Assembly (NCBI GenBank): GCA_000328365.1
Contig: KB310511.1
Span: 32,358 to 96,357 of the forward strand
Source: Capitella teleta
Taxonomy: Eukaryota > Annelida > Polychaeta > Capitellidae
DNA length: 64,000 bases
Reading direction: 5' to 3'
In this document: positions 1 through 12,751 of the stretch, piece by piece
How the letters are laid out: every line of letters starts with the position of its first letter
Numbering within the stretch: position 1 is the stretch's first letter
Notes under the pieces: model-generated
What the model saw: only the letters and a program-made list of their open reading frames with translations
Databases searched by the model: none
What the model was told of the DNA's origin: nothing
Made by a program: the position numbers and the translations under genes

Positions 1-1500
1 ACATACACCATATACATGATGCAATGAATGGCACTAGTATTATATGATACTACACTACTGACTACAGCGAGACGCCATGAGGTATATAGACCTCACCAGA
101 TTTATCTGTGCTATTACTCACGATACTGCATGACCAACCCACTCCTAGATTAGGGGGGGGGGGGCACTGGCACTGGCCCAGGCCCTCCGCCCCCTCCACT
201 CTCTTGTGACCTGTTCCTACTCCACGGTAACTGAGTGATACTCAGTCAGTCAGTCAGTCTCATGATACTGTTTCACTCTGAATCAGTGCATTCACTCAGT
301 CAGTCAGTCAGTCAGTCACTAACCAGTTGACTCGATCAGTATATCTCACATTCTCAGATGAATCAAACTCGAAATTGAATTGACAATCTCTAGCACTCAC
401 ATAACATTTTGAATATTTCACCACCCAATACATGCATGTACAGTGACGTACTCTTCCCAGTCACAGTGACCCTCGATCACATGTACTGCATGTAAAAACT
501 GTACGCAGTGTATAATCTCAGTTCCAGATGCGGTGTAAATGATTATCAATTATTATTTAAGGGGCATCTCTTTTGTGTGCACCATTTCATAATCATTCAC
601 GTATTACGCTATGCTTAGGAAACATGATGACGATCAGCCAGAGGGAGCCATCGAACCGCAGACGATTTCTCCCAATCAAAGTGAAGCAGCAGGTGGTTTT
701 TGATGTTCAAAAATGTTTCTGTTTTCATTGCTTTTAAGTGCTTTGTTGGACATGTTCCTTTTATTTTCTTCTGTTTTCATTGATAACACCCCACAGCGAG
801 GAAGAGTAAGGTAAGATATATAATTGTACTTATACATATATTGATATACATGTACGTTTGAATATTGAATACAATTCACATTTGTTTGAAAATAATACGT
901 ACAGCTACAGTGCCTGAAGAGGTCATCAATATGCACATGTACTAATTGTATTACACGTATTCATTCGTTTGTATTCTCAATGCTGGGAAGTAATTTTAGA
1001 CTATATTAAAATTTAATGTCTTATGCAAAATTTTTTTTAACTCATGCAACTTTTTTTAGAAGAGTTTGCAAGCTAGCTTGTTGCATTACTTATATTTCTA
1101 AGGTAATTATGTTGTATATCACTTATGTATGGCATTGTTCGTTTCTCATTTCTCAGGGTGCTCAGCCAAGGACAGCGGACAGATTAACGAAGTTGAACGA
1201 TGCCAAGCAGTATGCTACACAGCTATTGAACCTCATTATATAATCACCGGTATAAATGATTAAATGTATATGCATCACTTGTGAATTTATTTGCAATAAA
1301 ACTAAGGTTCTGTTCTCCATACCTCGTTGAATTACTTTATAGGTCATAAATAGGAAGATACACAGGCGATTTCAGATGATAGAATAAATTAACATACCAT
1401 ATTTTTCTGATGTAGGCCAAAGATCAATGATATATATATATACACGTAAATACATGTATCTGCCTTGGGTAATGTGTTAAATTCTAGTAATCAAGTGCTC
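1..1500. other. gene-poor stretch with CAGT microsatellites
   Basis: I see no supportable gene here. Short CAGT tandem runs lie near 242-260 and 295-318. A G-run near 151-164 and a TA-run near 1431-1442 are low complexity. The open frames present are short and show no recognisable domain. Confidence 0.5.
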
Positions 1501-1529
1501 AGATAAGAGATTTTTCACTCTTTATAAAA

Positions 1530-1877
1530 AAGTTTTTTTTTTCCGGGGGAGCATGCCCCCGGACCCCCCTAGTATCCCCCTATCATCACCTTCAATTTGC
1601 TCCCCCCCCCCAAGTCTGGGAACGTTTCTACGCCTCTGCATTGAATCGATTGATGTATGTTGCAAGACCCTAGCTTAATTAATGAATGAGCTAGAAACAA
1701 TCTAATTTGCAACTTTGAAAATTTGCTGTGACCTTGACCTTTGACCTTTAACCTACAGATTTAAATCAAGACACGCAGAATAACATGTCCTATCAATGTG
1801 TGAAATTTGCTGACTTACACTTCACTAAGTTCCGCGCAACGGCTCATAAAAAAAATTGTTCATGGACTTACAGAAAG

Positions 1878-1911
<34 letters not shown>

Positions 1912-2110
1912 CCCCCATTAAGTAACATAAGGAAAATTTTTAATTGCAAGGAAACTTTTTAATTTAAAATTTTCTTTAAAAAAAAACAAAAAACACGTGA
2001 AGTAACAGGAAAACTTTTTATTTAACATTCTCCTTAAAAAACATGTAAATTAAAGTAACATAAGGAAAATTAAGGAAAATTTTCAATTTAAACTTTTCCT
2101 TAAGAAATAA
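1530..2110. repeat. dispersed-repeat and low-complexity patch
   Basis: A GC-rich hairpin at about 1541-1560 (CCGGGGG, six-base loop, CCCCCGG) is followed by runs of C. At about 1729-1752 there are tandem TGACCT-type half-sites. A 38-base A-run ends in seven C near 1876-1915. From 1917 to 2105 a TAACATAAGGAAAATTTT-like unit recurs in both orientations. This resembles decayed non-autonomous repeats; I cannot assign a family. Confidence 0.4.
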
Positions 2111-2590
2111 AAATGGAAGAGAAGGGCTTGCATGCTCATGTCTGACGACACAATTCGACGGCATGCAGGACTCATCCACACTCCACAGCGACGAAGTACG
2201 CGTTGCTCCACCCCGAGAAGGCCAAGACACAATAGCGGGACCAGCAATCACCTTCTCTGAGCATGCATTCGCTGTGATTAATTTATTTTCTTCTCTAATA
2301 CAGACACGAGGACGCAGACATGCAATTCAAACATATGCATTCGTTCTTCAATACACAATCATAACGTTTTTATTCTTCAAGTTGGGACGAACAGCAAGAT
2401 CATGGATGGACATTGATCATAGAGTAGTGAGATGTTATAGTCTCTCGATCGCAGAGAGATAGCTGACGTCGATCCATAATAAGTATAGATTTCGTAGGTT
2501 GCTGTAAGTGAGATTAAAATCATGCAGATGAAAATATTACACTCTCAGTAAGAACTAAGAAGCAACACTCATAATTCACAATGTCCAGCG

Positions 2591-2596
2591 TTTATT
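2591..2596 (-). promoter_or_regulatory. polyadenylation signal for the LxxLL-protein gene
   Basis: TTTATT on the plus strand reads AATAAA on the minus strand, about 850 nt past the stop of the minus-strand CDS ending at 3444. It is the most natural 3' end for that transcript. Other AT-rich signals nearby are possible. Confidence 0.4.
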
Positions 2597-3443
2597 AGCA
2601 AACATGTCTTCTTAAATAGAGTAAAAATGCCAAGAATGATAGAAAAATACTTTTCAAAACAGAAATACACTGGGAAATATTCAAGGAATAATTAAATCTC
2701 ATCATCAGATTTCGTTGCTACAAACCGATAAGGTGATAAAATATGCTGCTCCACAATTTCAATGCTAAATACCAGCAGTTTGAAGATAAATTTAGCAACT
2801 GTGTGCATACAATAAAGATGAATAACCATGAAAATGAGCTCTTTGTGAAATCTGCTTTTCACATTCGATCAGAGAGAAAAGGTACAGTTACGATGTTTCA
2901 TTTTCATGGTTAGCCATGGCCACAAAAACATGTTCTACAGTAAATAATGCATAATTATGAACACATAATAATAGTAAATATTCTAACTTGAAATGCACAC
3001 AGGAACATAGCATTTAAATAAAAAAATTTAAATTTGTCTTTTTATAATAGTCCAGAAGAAAGAGGAATAGAGAAAGAGAGAGTGAGAGTGAGTCGAAGAG
3101 TGAAAAAAAAAAAATCCTAAAAATTCAAATTTATACTTTTCATAATAATAAATCCAATTATTGAATCCAATGAGACAACTTTAGAGGAGAAAGAAATTCC
3201 AGCATAATATTGTATGAGTAGCAATGCGTGATATACATCAACATATAAGTTGTTCCATTATCAAAGATATGACAGAGCAAATAGAACCGGAATATTTATG
3301 ACATGATGGGTCAACTTCAAAAATAAAATAAATAAATTCTAATTTGACAAAAACTGACAACACCCAGAAGCACATGGTTGAACAAAGCACCTAACAACAG
3401 CATCATTCACTCGGGTTCATTAGACTTTAGGCAGATGCACAAT

Positions 3444-4571
3444 TTAACTGTTCTTTGGTCGACACAGTAGCTGCCTCAGCTGGCTGTCATCTGTGGCTGC
3501 AGTTGCTGCCTCCTGAGTGCTGCTGGGTCGGCTGGCCTCTGAGTAGGAAGAGGGCGGTGTAGACAGGTTAAGGGCAGTTGACTGCTGCTGCTGCTGCTGC
3601 TGACCACAAAGCAGTTGCCTGAGGGCGCTCTGGTCGAGGGCTTGATCAGACGGGTCAGTTGATGTAGGGGCGCTGAGGACCTTGGTGGTGCTGCTGCTGG
3701 CCGGGTTGCTGAGCAGCATGCCCAGGAGGAGGCCCTTGCGCTTGGAGGGACTGCCGCTCGAAGGCCAGTGCCTTTTTGGGGCCGGAGGGATGACCTGTTC
3801 ATCCTCCTCAGAGCTGGACAGGTAAGTGGTGTCTGTGGAGTTTAAATGTCTTTGGGGAATCATGAAGGATTTGCGCTGCTTGCGCGTAGGACGGCTAGAA
3901 AGTAGCGAGCGAAGACCGTCTGACTGGGAAGAAGACTTGCAGCGCAGGCGAGCAGGAATCTTGATGTAGTCCTTTGAAGTATATGCTTCTGTGTCATCAT
4001 CCTGGCTGCCTGGCTGTTTCTTGTCTTTAGTGTCTCCTTCTTCACCATTTTTCCTCCTGTCAAATTTGCGGTGAAGGGATAAAGATCTTGATTGGTCATC
4101 AGCCTCTCGGTCTAGCTCGTCCAGTGGTTGAATGACCAGAGGTTTGAAATCCATCTTATCAGAGCCTCTGTCGTCGTCTTCCACTTCTTTGTCAATGACT
4201 ATGCCTCGGGTGCAGCCGGAGATGTCCTCTTCCAGCGCAAAGCTGTGGGAGATGCTGTTGTCCATATCATCAGTGGAAGGACTGCTGCCCTCGTCTTTGA
4301 AGGGCAGTACCGGAGGGATCCTCCGGCGAGAGTCCTGGTAGAGTCCGGTAGACGTCTTGGTCACAGTCTCAGACAGGTGCACCAAGATGCATTGTCCACA
4401 GTCTACGGTCACTCCAATGGTGCCGTTGATGGTCAGCTGCTCATTGTGCGGCAGGATCATGCGACTGACTTTGGTGAGGAAGTTCTTGACGGTTTCCTGC
4501 AAGACCTGCTGGTGGTTGCCAGAGAGAGGAGGCCGGGGGCCTAGCTCTCCCGGCTCGCTGCTCAGAGACAT
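3444..4571 (-). CDS. unrecognised 375-residue protein with LxxLL motifs
   Basis: This is one continuous exon on the minus strand. I place the start at the ATG at 4571 because the same frame has a stop between that ATG and a splice acceptor (TTCTTCATTGCAG) ending at 4601, so a 5'UTR intron is likely. Residues about 22-66 look like the only compact folded part (VKNFLTKVSRMILP, then TINGTIGVTVDCG). The remainder is acidic, Ser-rich and low complexity, with basic patches near the middle and a seven-residue Gln tract. Two LRQLL motifs lie at about 317-321 and 365-369, the second six residues before the C-terminus. LxxLL motifs are known nuclear-receptor contact helices, so a nuclear adaptor role is possible but only inferred. 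I do not recognise a family. The 3'UTR probably runs to about 2570. Confidence 0.75.
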   Translation of the reverse strand: MSLSSEPGELGPRPPLSGNHQQVLQETVKNFLTKVSRMILPHNEQLTINGTIGVTVDCGQCILVHLSETVTKTSTGLYQDSRRRIPPVLPFKDEGSSPSTDDMDNSISHSFALEEDISGCTRGIVIDKEVEDDDRGSDKMDFKPLVIQPLDELDREADDQSRSLSLHRKFDRRKNGEEGDTKDKKQPGSQDDDTEAYTSKDYIKIPARLRCKSSSQSDGLRSLLSSRPTRKQRKSFMIPQRHLNSTDTTYLSSSEEDEQVIPPAPKRHWPSSGSPSKRKGLLLGMLLSNPASSSTTKVLSAPTSTDPSDQALDQSALRQLLCGQQQQQQQSTALNLSTPPSSYSEASRPSSTQEAATAATDDSQLRQLLCRPKNS

Positions 4572-4604
4572 TCCTCCAACTGGCAAAGACTACAGCACAC
4601 CTGC

Positions 4605-5300
4605 AATGAAGAAGGAGGTGTCGATTAGAATCAGAAGCATGCACCCAAGCAAGGCGGGACAGCAGTGTCGGCGTGACACTTGGCGCTACAGTGCAAAAGC
4701 AGTCCTGAGGCAGAGTTTTAAGACATCAATTAAATGAGGCAGATACACCATGGCAAATGCGGTCACTAGGCCACCGAAAAAAATAATCACGCTATACCTG
4801 TAGGTACCTGACAAGAAAGCAATAATGCACTGTGAGTAATCCACGGAGCACAGCGTGCACGGCATGTGTAAAAGAGGAAACACGATGTCATTTATATATA
4901 CATAGGCTTGCAATAAGCAAGACCTCGCGACAAAGCCTTAGCATCTTCATAACATCAACAAACAAGTGAGTGTTTACAAGAGACGAATCGATCTCGCGGG
5001 GGTTGAGATTTCGGGAGAATTTAATTGAATTTCTATTGAACGAGGATTACCCTAAATCCGGAGGTCACCTACAAAATTAACCAGCCAGTTATTAAGTACT
5101 GTCATGAATACGTCATCGACTCATCGTAAAAAAAAACCCCGAAAAGAACAGGCCATGAACCCTGAGAGAGGTCAGCACGTGACAACGGACGACTGCAGCG
5201 CTTCAGCAGCAGCAACATGTCGGCCGTCACGGCGCCTTCTTGTTTACTTCGCACAAGTCCGCAGCGCGACCTTCAGAGGCCTAATGTCAAGGCAGTGATC
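4605..5300. promoter_or_regulatory. putative 5' region of the LxxLL-protein gene
   Basis: The stretch upstream of the minus-strand gene turns GC-rich at about 5160-5285, with several CpGs and a CACGTG E-box at about 5177-5182, unlike the AT-rich surroundings. That fits a promoter. No TATA box is convincing. A plus-strand ATG in good context (GCAACATGTCGG, near 5215) opens a 28-codon frame, so the region could be bidirectional. Confidence 0.3.
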
Positions 5301-5399
5301 TAGCTTAAGCCTGGGGTTACCTGGATGAACGTGCATTATTGCGATAATCACGCAATCAAGGCGATCACAGGGATGCAAGGCGCGAGATTGTGTATAGCA

Positions 5400-5475
5400 T
5401 GGGCACTAGCACAGATATATCGGGCGAGGTCAATGGACCCGCGCGTGGGTCTCGCTGTAGTATGTCAGCTACATG
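5400..5475. repeat. copy of an ~80-bp dispersed repeat
   Basis: The segment shares CGGGCGAGGT and TCGCTGTAGTATGTCAGCT with 11906-11990, at the same spacing, which marks a dispersed repeat. At 12016-12040 the GTAGTATGTCAGC part reappears inverted, suggesting a small element with inverted ends. Confidence 0.5.
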
Positions 5476-5479
5476 GGCA

Positions 5480-8370
5480 CTATTCTGAGACTGTGTGAGG
5501 CGAAAGTGTGAGAGGCTGCATATTATATAAGATGTCAATACTCAACACCGAAGAAAGGAAGGGGAAAAATTGAAAGGAGGAGAAGGGGAGGGGTACAGGG
5601 TCGCTTTTCGAATATCGGTACACATAGAACATTTTTTATGGGGTGTATAACTCATTAATTGTCCAGTAATATATCATGATGGTAGCACTCGACACAGTTC
5701 ATTGTCGAGTGCATGGGTATAAAGTCTAAACTATATTATGTGAATATAATATGTCAATATTAAATGGTTCATTGGAATGTTAAGATTTGAAAAAAAAAAA
5801 AAAAAAAAAAAAAGCCCGTGTAAACAGTAAATCAGAGACCACAGAGTTCAAGGACAGGGCAGGAATCCAAGGGCAGGTCATATCGAGGATCCGCGAGAGA
5901 GCTTAGTAATAAAATACTGGTATAGGCGTCAGGTACTTGTCGATTTATAAACACTTCAACCCAATATTGAGGTGGTCAGATGTCCCTGAGATGATCCCCA
6001 GATCTAATTTCCCCCAATAATGGATTCAGCTTGTGTTTACCTATGGCTGTATATGTTGGCAGAGTAAACCCGAGAAATTCATGATTCATTGAAAGCAAAT
6101 GGAATTCCGGGAGGAGAGCCCTATGACAGAGCGGGTATTCCAAATCAATGCATCAAATTGAGTAAAAAAAAAATCAAAAATTTAAAATGATTGAGCCGAT
6201 TTACATATTTTATGAAACTACCGGAATTATGAATCGAGCTGCTGATCAATATGTTCTTCTAAGCATCACGTAAGTCGTACTAAAGTAGAGGAAAACCGAA
6301 GAACATTGAACATGGACCAGGATGTATGTCCCACAGACCTCGACGAACAGACTGCGCATATAAATAATATAATATATAAGTCATAGCAAACCTCAAGGGG
6401 ATTGTTGATAAGGACAACAGCAGTTGGCAGTACACAGCCAAGAGAAGGTCATTCGGTGCAGATATTTTTCCTCCTCCACGCTTGGAGGTGAGCCACGTTC
6501 ATCACGAGGCCCACGTAGGCAGTGGATCACTTCCTACGGGGGTAGGGGAGGCCGCGGCATGCGGAAGCTGCGTGTGCATGACGCGATGGAGGGAGCGAGC
6601 TATGGCTAGCATCCAAGTCGCGAAACGGGACCTCACTACGATGCTTCCATTCCACACCAATTCAATGCAATTCAATATAAATATATGCAATTCTAGGGCT
6701 AAATTGCTTCAGTTCCGCTATACCATAAAGTTACACCATTCATCAGGGTTGCAGTCTATATGCAGTACTGAGAATTCTAGTTCCACAAGATGTAACCAAG
6801 CATTATCCTGAATTCGAGCATTTAGGCTCGGATTCCGCCAGATTAATGAAAATTCATAACCGCTTCTAGAAGCAGACAATCTCCAGATCTCAACCAATTA
6901 TGTAATATGGCCTTCGATGTCGCAGCAGTCGACGACCTCTGTAGGATTAAGTACAAATCCATGGTTATACGGTACATATATAAAAATCCTTGAGGCTGAG
7001 AGTAATTCCTGTGTCACATGCAGTTATACGGAGGGCGTGAATGCAACCAAGGCAATTATATGCTTATACCTGAATCTACAGGTGCGCACAGGTGCGCACA
7101 GGTGAAAGGAGCCAAGGCAAGAAACGATAGAAGAGAACGAAGGCCAAGGCATTGTAGGTCGCAGACTCCGATACAATGTCACTGCATGGCGAACAACTTA
7201 TATAACATCATGTCAGAACATTCATCGTGAACAGGTGTCAGTTACAGTTCAATATACAGCAGCATCCCAATATCAGCAATATCCATGGTTAAATGATGGC
7301 TTTTAATCATGATCAAATCATCTGTGCTAGTGTGTGGTTATATACTGGTGCACCATGCAGGGCATGCATATTCACATGACCTCAGTAATACGACCTTAGA
7401 TAATAAATACTTATACAAATAAATATCACAATTGTATGGCAAGATTTTAACACTAATAAGCCTCAATTACTCCAAACTAGAATTGCGATGCCACACATCT
7501 GGAAATTAAATTACAGCAAATGGTAACATTGACTGCTAGAAAACCCAATTGGACGGTTTCATGAGTTGAGTTTGATGAACGCACAAAATATTTGAATCTA
7601 CAAACTTTTGTAATTGAAATTTGTTGAGAAAGTGTATCCGGTAATGTTATGAAATGCAGAAAGAGTCACAGAGCATATTTGGTCATGAGCAAGGGCATGA
7701 GGCATGATTGGGTTTTACGGCTCCACCCAACCCATTAAGGTGATTACGGGCGCACCAAAGCAGAAGCTATTTAACGAAATAATTATTATGATATTTGCGA
7801 TCATAAATAATTAAGGAAGCGAGGGAAACCACTCGTCCCAGGTTGCCCAGTAATACAGAATTACTGAGAGAAAGACTCGCTAATCAACGAGGCCTGTAAC
7901 ATAATCATGATTTAGTACGATTTACAAAACTTCACTATTGCAAAGCTTCTAGACTTAATTCATATGGCTACATGACATGCGGACAGATTCACGATCTCGA
8001 CAAACTCTATGTTCGTTGCCTTGTTGAATTATTTTTGGTAACTTATGGGGTTTTATGCCTACAGACTACAGTATACCAATAGAAATGATGTACCGGGTAT
8101 TTTATGACATCACCTCAGAGGCCAATGAGCATCCCTTCTAACAATATTTTAGCCACTTCAGCCTAGGATATAAAGTTAACAGAGCAAGATGGCCTAAATC
8201 ACCGCAGCAAGGGGGCAATTTGAAAACTTCAGAACAGCTGGTTGGAAAATAGAACTGTAATCTTGCATTTTTTTCTTGCTAGATAGATATTTTATTGACT
8301 AAAATAGTCTAACAAGATCATATACATGGCGAAATAATCATAAACGCGACATCATATAAAGACATTCATA
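5480..8370. other. gene-poor stretch
   Basis: I see no gene I can support. It holds an A-run near 5790-5812 and a tandem pair of GGTGCGCACA near 7080-7100. Open frames are under 110 codons and lack recognisable motifs. Confidence 0.45.
7700..7768 (-). repeat. degraded 3' fragment of tRNA-derived SINE family 1
   Basis: GGGTTTTACGGCTCCACCCA followed by GTGATTACGGGCG matches the tail part of the better copies at 39114-39345 and 59137-59478. The tRNA-like head is missing. Confidence 0.6.
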
Positions 8371-8379
8371 GACAATGTG

Positions 8380-9090
8380 GCAAATTATTGATGGTGTCGA
8401 ATAAAAAAAACAAAGGAAAAGAAAAATTAACACCAGAATAAGAAGTACGAATGTTGAGAGTATGGGGACAATGACAGAGTACATGCAGGATGCTCTTCAG
8501 TTTGCACATTACCACAGGGGCAAAGACGTTGCTCAACAGGGAGGCGAGCCCAACGACCAGTTTCAACTCTCAGATTGTGGGCGATCAACCTCAAGCGGGT
8601 GAAATAGAAGATGCGATGAAACTCAGGCAAAGTAGAATGGGGATATGACATAGCAGCACAGGCCGGGTGGGTACAAAGTGAAGGATTCATTTCATTGTTA
8701 CATAAGCACGGAATTTAAAAAGAGGTGAAGCAATGACAGATTCTTTCAATCACTGTAAACCAACGGTAACAAAATCAAAGGGAGACGATTTCAATTCATT
8801 GAAGAGCTGACCATAAGCAGTGGGAGGTTGCAAATTAATGTGAAGATTACAAGCAAAGTGCAGAGGGTCTTCGTCAGCTAAATCACAGTTTAAAATTCTT
8901 CTTAAGTATTTTCTTTGACGTTCCTTCACCCAGTCTTTCAGAGGGGGGTATCCTGCTTCTATTAGACAGAGGGCATTAGCTGTAGTTTTACGAACAGACA
9001 AGAGAGATTTTATGGCGGTCATGTACATTAGATTCAGATTATTAACAGGAGACATTGACCAAGGTTCACATGAATACATCATAATTATTT
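8380..9090 (-). mobile_element. non-LTR retrotransposon (LINE) 3' ORF fragment
   Basis: Minus-strand frames encode the C-terminal part of a LINE ORF2. One (9082-8750) contains LCLIEAGYPPLKDWVKERQ. The next (to about 8427) contains RLIAHNLRVETGRWARLP followed by CPCGN..TEEH, a cysteine/histidine tail motif typical of many animal LINEs. The pieces lie in two frames, so the copy is frame-shifted and 5' truncated. No endonuclease or catalytic polymerase motif remains. Confidence 0.75.
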
Positions 9091-9400
9091 AATTAGAAAG
9101 TAAGAAAGTAATACTGTAGAACAGGAAATTACGTGGTTTAGTGGCTGCATGAGGCCTTTATTCACGGCACCAATCACTCCGGAAAATGAATTGCATGCTA
9201 GTAGCACAATTTGCGATGTTTATTTAGCCAATTTATTGAATTTGTTAGATTTATTTACAATATGAAACTGAGAAAACGATCGATATTGGATGCAACATCC
9301 GCTCGCGATGTTGAAGAAAAAATATTGATATCACTCGCCAGTTAAAATTATCGAGCAATATCGATATCGGTCATATCGAGCCCATCCCCCAATATATATA

Positions 9401-10529
9401 CAGTGGGCCAAAAGTAGTCTATCTACTCTGGACATGTTAAAATTGTTAACGATTTCAAAGCTCTTCAATGGCACTGCGCTTCTCCAAGAAAGTGTTACAA
9501 AATCAGTCGCAGTGTAAAAACTACGCAAATCTCAGGAAAATAAGTACCTGGTATGGATAGTTTGACATTTCATGCTGCTATTCCTATCATTTCAAATCCA
9601 ATTTTGTCCATTGATGCCGATTTATCTCAATCAAAAGAGTGCACCCAACATTCGGTGATATTTTTATTATTTTCCCTTTTAGCCCGTGACCATGGATGAA
9701 CATAATTTGGATGGCATCACTCTCATAATCAAGTAGGCCTTACTGTGCATAATAATGGGAATGCATCGTACATTGTAAATTGACTGTTGGGATGGTGGAG
9801 GTGTTAGCAATGAATGTGTCGCCAAGCATCTCCAACTTTTTCAGCACTTTTTGTTCGAGAATATGTTGTTAAAATCCAAATGCGCTCTTCTGCCGTTATT
9901 CTGGTACGTAGCATATCTCGTGATATAACAACCTACTCAAGAAATAACAACAATGAAAAGGATAAAACAAATGCGAAGTAAAATACTCACTAAAATCAAC
10001 GTTTTTTTGTGGGAAAGTACATGTACGATGCTGCCCAGCGAGCAGCAGAAAGTGTGTGCAAAACATTTCTCAGCATCGATCATTTAAATCATACGCATTA
10101 TTAATCATTAATTTTCGTGCAGCCAATACTATTCTTCTTAAATTACTTTTATAGACTGAACGAACAATTCTATTGTTTGTAAGTGCTGTTGTTGGGATTG
10201 TAGCACAAATGTTAATCTACTAAAATCAAAACAAAGCCGATAATTTGTACTTCAGCGCCACGCAACAGATGGCATTCCACAATGCTGGTTCAGGGGCTCA
10301 TGTGATTATGCCCACACAGAAGCTCTTCGCAATCACTTCCCATTCGCATTTAAATGTTCCTCCCTCATTGAAAATTAACGTTTTATTTGATTTCTTTGCA
10401 TGAATGGGTGCCTACTAAACAAGTCAATCCATACCAGGTATTTATTTTTGGCACAATGGATAAATTTAATCAAATTTCAAAGTTTTGTTTCTAGCATGGA
10501 GTAGATAAGACAACTTTTGGCCCACTCTG
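9401..10529. mobile_element. 1.13-kb Tc1/mariner-like non-autonomous element
   Basis: The left end is CAGTGGGCCAAAAGTAGTCT and the right end is its imperfect inverse (GACAACTTTTGGCCCACTCTG). Both are flanked by TA (9399-9400 and 10530-10531), the Tc1/mariner target duplication. A second inverted block (TACCTGGTATGGAT near 9546 and ATCCATACCAGGTA near 10428) shows the inverted repeats extend over 100 bp. No transposase frame is visible, so it looks like a MITE or an internally deleted copy. Confidence 0.75.
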
Positions 10530-10539
10530 TATATAGATA

Positions 10540-12080
10540 TATACAATCATAGAATGTTGAGAACTGCAATTGAGAGGGCATCCATTCCTTTGCATTGGAT
10601 CAAGGTGCTTCTATTCCGAACTCAAGTCAATACACACTTTTAAAATACAACTTCAGAAGTTTATTCACGAAAGGTACGGTAATCATTGACGGATTTTCAT
10701 GACCTTTTGACGCATAAAACCTTGGAAGTGTATTACGTTCATAATGTGTCTCGCTACTAGTATACCTTGTGGCCTTCAATCACCATTGAAGTAAAATGTC
10801 ATCAATTGGATGTCAAACAAGCAGAATTTTGCCATAGCCTACAGTCCACTATGATTTTCTATGATCTACATAAGTTTATCAATCTAAGACATTCTACTAA
10901 ATGATGCTTAATAGGCTTTACGATAAAATTACATACATGCGGAAGATATTGCAACACTGCAAATAAATAAATAATTGAAGTCAGCTCTGAAATCACCCGA
11001 TCATGTTAATCACCATCATTTAAAACCTTCTCCAATCAGAGCATTCAAACTCAATACAACTCAGGTACTAGAGAATGGTTAATGTAAGAGCTACTTACAT
11101 GTTGTCCCTGTTCCCTTGAGGTAATATCAAACCATAATTGGATTTAATGTTCAAGTGATAACCTGGATAACAATCATAATCAAAATGATGCATGCTGATG
11201 GTTTTGAAACTAATATTAAGCTAATAATAAGAATTTCCCTGAATACATGAATTGTGGTACCTGGTTGGACAGTGATGGATATTTGTGCTCAATTAAGCAA
11301 GCTGCACCTTTGTGGCTGCGCTCACTTGTATGCTTCCCGGGGAGTTGAGTTTGTGTTGGTGTGATGGGTCCAATAACTAGGGGAAGTATTGTGAAGTCTG
11401 AGAGATGGACAGTGATCCAGACTTCATAAATTCACTTTATTTTTCATTTTATTTTAAATGTACAAAAGGCACTAAGTCTATATAAATGTAACACTGGTAA
11501 ATTGATTCAATGAATTATTGCTCAACTACTCTAGTTCACCAGCCATTTAAAAGTTCCTGCATGGTACCAGTACTAGCAACAGTAAGAGAACATCATCATG
11601 GTTATTGTTTTAGTAAAGGTTCCTATAGACGTATAGCATATTTGTGAATATCCATTTCGGCATTCATTATTACCGATTTATTATTTTATATGGAAGCAGA
11701 ACTAGTTAGGGCAGGAAAGAACGTTTTAAGATTACTATAGTTACATTATCCATATTTTTAACAACTAAACAAGTACGTATATTACAAATTCCACTAGAAT
11801 AATAAGTATTATTATATTAGTAGAGAAATATATGGAGGAATTTCAGGAAAGTATTCGTTTCGTATTAAAATAATCTTGATACGCTCTGCTTTCTGCTCTC
11901 AGCAACTCTGGTTCTAGCTAGCACAGATTCTCGGGCGAGGTCTGGATACCCATAGGGCTCGCTGTAGTATGTCAGCTAGCTAGGTTCTAGCCTACTTTCA
12001 TTATTATATAATATATTAGCTGACATACTACATGAGTGAGATACTCGATGAGGTCTCAGATACTCGGTCTATATATATAT
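10540..12080. other. gene-poor stretch with a repeat copy
   Basis: No gene is supportable. The second copy of the ~80-bp repeat of 5400-5475 sits at about 11906-11990, with a partial inverted copy at 12016-12040. Confidence 0.45.
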
Positions 12081-12081
12081 A

Positions 12082-12751
12082 TTGTAACGAAGATGTTACT
12101 TTTGTGTAATTCTACTTGGGATTTAGAGGTTGAGAGGTTAAAACGCAAGAGATGTTTTCGCTGTGGCTACTTCCAGATCTGCCGCGATGCACGGGAGGAG
12201 GCTTGGTTTCATACCGAAACTTCAAATTGAGGCGATTAATCGCCGGCGCTAATGGCTGATCGTCCATTAGCCCTTGACAGCTGACGCCGGACACGATACA
12301 GGCGACCAGCCACTGACACCTTCCCACTTAAGAGGAAACAGGGTTGAAGACCCTGTTTCTGATATGTTCCTGCCTCCTCCCGTCGTCGGCCAAATGCGGA
12401 AGAAGAAAAAACGCGCCTGATTTTTATTCCAAAATAAAACTGAAATAACCGAAATGAAATTAATTTTGAATTCGAAAGTCTTGGTCTTGGGGACATCTAC
12501 TTCTTTTCTTTTTTTACGGTGCCTCGGCGAGGGTAGCACGCCACACATCTCCTTCGGCGAGGGTAGCACGCCACATCATATCCCACGACAGCTCAGCATT
12601 GTCGGCTAAGTAGGTCTGACATCCTGTCTTAGTCACAATAGTGTATGGTCCTTGCCACCCGGCCTGCAACTTCATTCCTCGCGACGGAAGGTTGACGAGC
12701 ACAAGATCTCCAGAGTAGAACGGTCGTTCTCGAGCCCTATGGCGAGTGTCG
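12082..12751 (-). mobile_element. Ty3/gypsy LTR retrotransposon relic
   Basis: This is a fossil fragment on the minus strand, cut off on one side by the assembly gap. The part next to the gap encodes the tail of an integrase, recognisable by GDLVLVNLPSRG and AGWQGPYTIV, a motif set typical of Ty3/gypsy elements. It is followed by about 430 bp that is probably the 3' LTR. No other part of the element is present in the window. It appears broken and incomplete; the age is uncertain. Confidence 0.65.

Noticed and set aside
4128-4544. Plus-strand frames opposite the LxxLL-protein gene
   Set aside because: They are antisense shadows of a longer, compositionally coherent CDS.
12036-12230. Plus-strand frame with a zinc-knuckle-like CFRCGYFQIC
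   Set aside because: It lies opposite the probable LTR of the Ty3/gypsy relic, is short, and lacks the full CCHC spacing.
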